A model generated the notes under the pieces. It was not told the origin of the DNA. It did not search any database and worked only from the letters and a program-made list of their open reading frames with translations. From positions 1 to 24,434 of the forward strand of contig CAAFEV010000115.1 in NCBI GenBank assembly GCA_900762005.1: 24,434 nt of DNA. The letters run 5' to 3'. Below are positions 22,677 through 24,434 of this stretch, piece after piece (position 1 is the stretch's first letter; each line of letters opens with the position of its first letter). The stretch comes from an uncultured Oscillospiraceae bacterium (GTDB lineage Bacteria; Bacillota; Clostridia; Oscillospirales; Oscillospiraceae). A program made the translations under genes and the position numbers.

Positions 22677-23456
22677 ATGTTTTTAGATTGCGAACGGGTA
22701 CAATATGGAAAGCCGCAGCTCCTGGAGGTCATCTGTCAGCTTCGCTTTCCGGCAATTTTATCCATCGGCGCAAAGGAGCCGGTGGAATTTCAGGAGTTAA
22801 TCCGAAGCGAATATCCGCGTTACGCGAGAAATATTGAAAAGCAGCCGCCTAAGGTGCTCGGACAGCCGGGAAACATGAAGCTGCAGGACCAGCCCGATGT
22901 TGTGAATTATCAGTTTTTGACGGCGGACGGCAAATGGAAGGTCAATCTGACGAACAGCTTTCTTGCCCTTGCCACCCCTGCCTATACCGATTGGGAGACC
23001 TTTGCGCAGAAGCTCGACGAGGTGCTGGTGCATTTCATCAATGTCTACCGTCCGGCGTTCTTTGAGCGCATCGGTCTGCGCTACATCAATGCCATCTCGC
23101 GCAAAACACTGGAGCTGGAGGATGTGCCGTTTTCCGAGCTGATTCAGCCCGGCTGGCTCGGTCTGCTTGCCGAGGACGATGTGCCCGAGCGCACCTTTGC
23201 CCGCGCCCAGCAGGAGGCGGAGCTGAATTTGCCCGGCGGCTGCAAGCTCAAGCTGCACTGCGGTCCCGGTATGGTCAAGCGCAACAATGTCGAGGACAAG
23301 GAAATCAAATTTATCATCGACAACGACCTGTTTATGAACGGGAAGATTGAAATGCGCGAATCCGCCGCCGCACTTAACACAATCCACATCCACGCAGACC
23401 GCGCCTTCCGCGGCGCGATTACCAAGACCCTACACGACGCGATGGAACCGTTGTAA
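22677..23456 (+). CDS. TIGR04255-like protein of unknown function
   Basis: This 259-aa soluble protein resembles the sporadically distributed TIGR04255 family. It opens with an YGKPQLLEVICQLRF strand (about 9-23), then PKVLGQPGNM, YQFLTADGKWKVNLTNSFLALAT (about 78-100), W104 in YTDWETFAQKLDEVLVHF and FFERIGLRYINAIS (about 129-142). The end (INTIHIHADRAFRGAITKTLHDAM-like) is also typical. The biochemical role of the family is unknown. No signal peptide or membrane helix is seen. The start is ATG 22677, or GTG 22674 directly before it; GGAAGG (22660-22665) is nearer to ideal spacing for the GTG. Its own promoter is strong. The YugP-type peptidase follows after 16 bp, so the two are probably one operon. 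Confidence 0.75.
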   Translation: MFLDCERVQYGKPQLLEVICQLRFPAILSIGAKEPVEFQELIRSEYPRYARNIEKQPPKVLGQPGNMKLQDQPDVVNYQFLTADGKWKVNLTNSFLALATPAYTDWETFAQKLDEVLVHFINVYRPAFFERIGLRYINAISRKTLELEDVPFSELIQPGWLGLLAEDDVPERTFARAQQEAELNLPGGCKLKLHCGPGMVKRNNVEDKEIKFIIDNDLFMNGKIEMRESAAALNTIHIHADRAFRGAITKTLHDAMEPL

Positions 23457-23472
23457 ATTGGAGTGAACCACT

Positions 23473-24201
23473 ATGTATTTCGGCTATTTCTACTTTGACC
23501 CGTGGTATATCCCGGTGCTGCTTGCTATGCTCTTTTCCCTGATTGCAAGCGCACGTGTCAGCAGTGCCTTCAAAAAGTACAGTCAAACGCGCACCCTGCG
23601 CGGTATGACCGGCGCGGATGCGGCACGGGCGGTTTTGCGGCGCAACGGCATCACTGATGTCCGCGTTGAGCCAATTGCAGGCAAGCTGACCGACCACTTT
23701 GACCCCAAGACAAAGGTTATCCGCCTGTCGGAGAATGTGTTTGCCGAGTCCACCCCCGCCGCCGTCGGCGTGGCGGCGCACGAGGCGGGGCACGCCGTGC
23801 AGTACGCGAATGACTATGCGCCGATGAAGCTCCGCGCCGCGATTATTCCGGCGACCAACATCGGCTCGAAGCTCTCCGTTCCGCTGGTGTTCATCGGTGT
23901 GATCTTTATGTCGATTGAAAGCTTTGCGGGCATCAGCGACTTCTTCTATTATGTCGCATGGACTGGGATTCTCTGCTTCGGGATGTGCGTGCTGTTTCAG
24001 CTCGTCACCCTGCCGGTGGAATTCAACGCCAGCCGCCGCGCCCTCTCCGCCATTCAGGAAAGCGAGCTGCTGACCAATGAGGAGCGCAAGGGCGCAAGGC
24101 GCGTGCTTTCTGCCGCCGCCATGACCTATGTGGCCGCGCTGAGCGTCACACTGATGCAATTCCTGCGCCTCGTTGCCATTGTCGGCAGACGCCGAGACTG
24201 A
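23473..24201 (+). CDS. YugP-type membrane zinc metallopeptidase
   Basis: This is a 242-aa integral membrane protein of the neutral zinc metallopeptidase family typified by Bacillus YugP (PF04298). It starts with the typical MYFGYFYFDPWYIPVLLAML helix region (about 1-28), followed by GMTGADAARAVLRRNGITDVRVE. The active-site motif is HEAGH (103-107) in VAAHEAGHAVQYA. The conserved PVEFNASRRAL (181-191) supplies Glu183 as probable third zinc ligand. Hydrophobic helices lie at about 120-150 and 158-180. The family is widespread in Firmicutes; substrates are not established. GGAG lies 9 bp before the ATG. It follows the TIGR04255-like gene by 16 bp. Hairpins immediately after its stop end the unit. 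Confidence 0.93.
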   Translation: MYFGYFYFDPWYIPVLLAMLFSLIASARVSSAFKKYSQTRTLRGMTGADAARAVLRRNGITDVRVEPIAGKLTDHFDPKTKVIRLSENVFAESTPAAVGVAAHEAGHAVQYANDYAPMKLRAAIIPATNIGSKLSVPLVFIGVIFMSIESFAGISDFFYYVAWTGILCFGMCVLFQLVTLPVEFNASRRALSAIQESELLTNEERKGARRVLSAAAMTYVAALSVTLMQFLRLVAIVGRRRD

Positions 24202-24205
24202 TAAT

Positions 24206-24229
24206 AACGCCAAGCTCCGGCTTGGCGTT
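24206..24229 (+). terminator. hairpin after the YugP-type gene (likely transcript end)
   Basis: A perfect 10-bp stem (AACGCCAAGC / GCTTGGCGTT, loop TCCG) begins 5 bp after the stop codon. No T-run follows directly, but the arm ends in TT and a longer hairpin follows one after the other, so it would at least mark the 3' end. Confidence 0.6.
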
Positions 24230-24270
24230 CAGCTTGTCAGAAAAGTCATGTGGACTTTTCTGACAAGCTG
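24230..24270. repeat. 18-bp perfect hairpin
   Basis: CAGCTTGTCAGAAAAGTC (24230-24247) pairs perfectly with 24253-24270 across a 5-base loop. Its left end directly abuts the previous hairpin. On either strand the arm contains four consecutive T. It may be a strong terminator or a mobile palindrome. Confidence 0.8.
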
Positions 24271-24274
24271 CTTT

Positions 24275-24319
24275 CAGAATTGCAAAATATGTTATTTGTA
24301 TTATTATTTTGCAATTCTG
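24275..24319. repeat. 15-bp perfect inverted repeat with AT-rich loop
   Basis: CAGAATTGCAAAATA (24275-24289) pairs perfectly with 24305-24319; the 15-base loop is T-rich. It is much more AT-rich than the surrounding genome. Confidence 0.8.
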
Positions 24320-24434
24320 TCGCCTGCGGGCGGGTTATTGAACGCGAACACCCTAGGGTGCCCTCTCTTGTCGCTTCGCGACAATTCACCCTGAGGACAC
24401 CCTGACGGTTTCCTTTCACTCTTTTCTTCCCTCC
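24320..24434. repeat. palindrome-rich intergenic repeat at the window edge
   Basis: No gene is supported here. There is a small CGCC-TGCG-GGCG hairpin (24321-24332), the 12-bp palindrome CACCCTAGGGTG (24349-24360), TTGTCGC-TTC-GCGACAA (24368-24384) and three copies of CACCCT (24349, 24387, 24398). This looks like a dispersed palindromic intergenic repeat, and it may continue past the window. Confidence 0.5.

Noticed and set aside
24230..24319. Terminal inverted repeats of an insertion sequence
   Set aside because: The two stems are self-contained hairpins with 5- and 15-base loops, and no transposase frame lies between or near them.
24173..24394. 73-codon open frame at the right edge
   Set aside because: It overlaps the YugP-type stop and runs through several perfect hairpins, with no ribosome site. 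Its residues simply translate the palindromes.

Overview
The window looks like chromosome of a moderately GC-rich, spore-forming Clostridia member, probably Oscillospiraceae/Ruminococcaceae-like. The grounds are a SpoIIP sporulation hydrolase at the left edge, strong Gram-positive Shine-Dalgarno sites, compact operons, sigma-A-type promoters, and Firmicutes-typical families (VanZ, YugP-type zinc peptidase, long YgiQ, XRE-TPR regulator). I see no rRNA, tRNA, CRISPR array, phage or intact insertion sequence.

Layout. (1) 97-1071: spoIIP, ended by a strong terminator. (2) 1237-4580: M20 amidohydrolase, a DUF3810-type membrane zincin and an MFS transporter, tightly spaced behind one promoter. (3) 4657-7017: VanZ-family protein and metG, 3 bp apart behind a good promoter, ended by a terminator shared with the converging gene. 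(4) 7078-12055, minus strand: N-acyl-D-amino-acid deacylase, XRE-TPR regulator, MFS exporter-like protein and a methyltransferase. Separate promoters are visible for the first, third and fourth, with inverted repeats over the first and third start sites. (5) 12246-18073, plus strand: four membrane proteins. Three carry an N-terminal CxxC-x10-CxxC zinc ribbon, a disordered linker and one membrane helix; three share a large extracytoplasmic region I cannot name, and the fourth has a small NTF2-like domain. This is the least explained part of the window. (6) 18125-22498, minus strand: PAP2 phosphatase, membrane-anchored alpha/beta hydrolase, dut and ygiQ as one operon. (7) 22677-24201, plus strand: a TIGR04255-like protein and a YugP-type zinc metallopeptidase. 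They are divergent from the PAP2 operon across a perfect 22-bp tandem duplication. (8) 24202-24434: a run of perfect hairpins without a believable gene.

How the genes fit together. Units 1, 2, 3 and 6 are mainly housekeeping and envelope functions: sporulation peptidoglycan hydrolysis, peptide or amino-acid derivative hydrolysis and transport, Met-tRNA charging, dUTP removal, lipid phosphate hydrolysis. Unit 4 may be a regulated small-molecule handling module. Unit 5 resembles the TcaA/YvbJ architecture (cytoplasmic zinc ribbon, one helix, extracellular domains) and may sense or act on the envelope; that function is inference.
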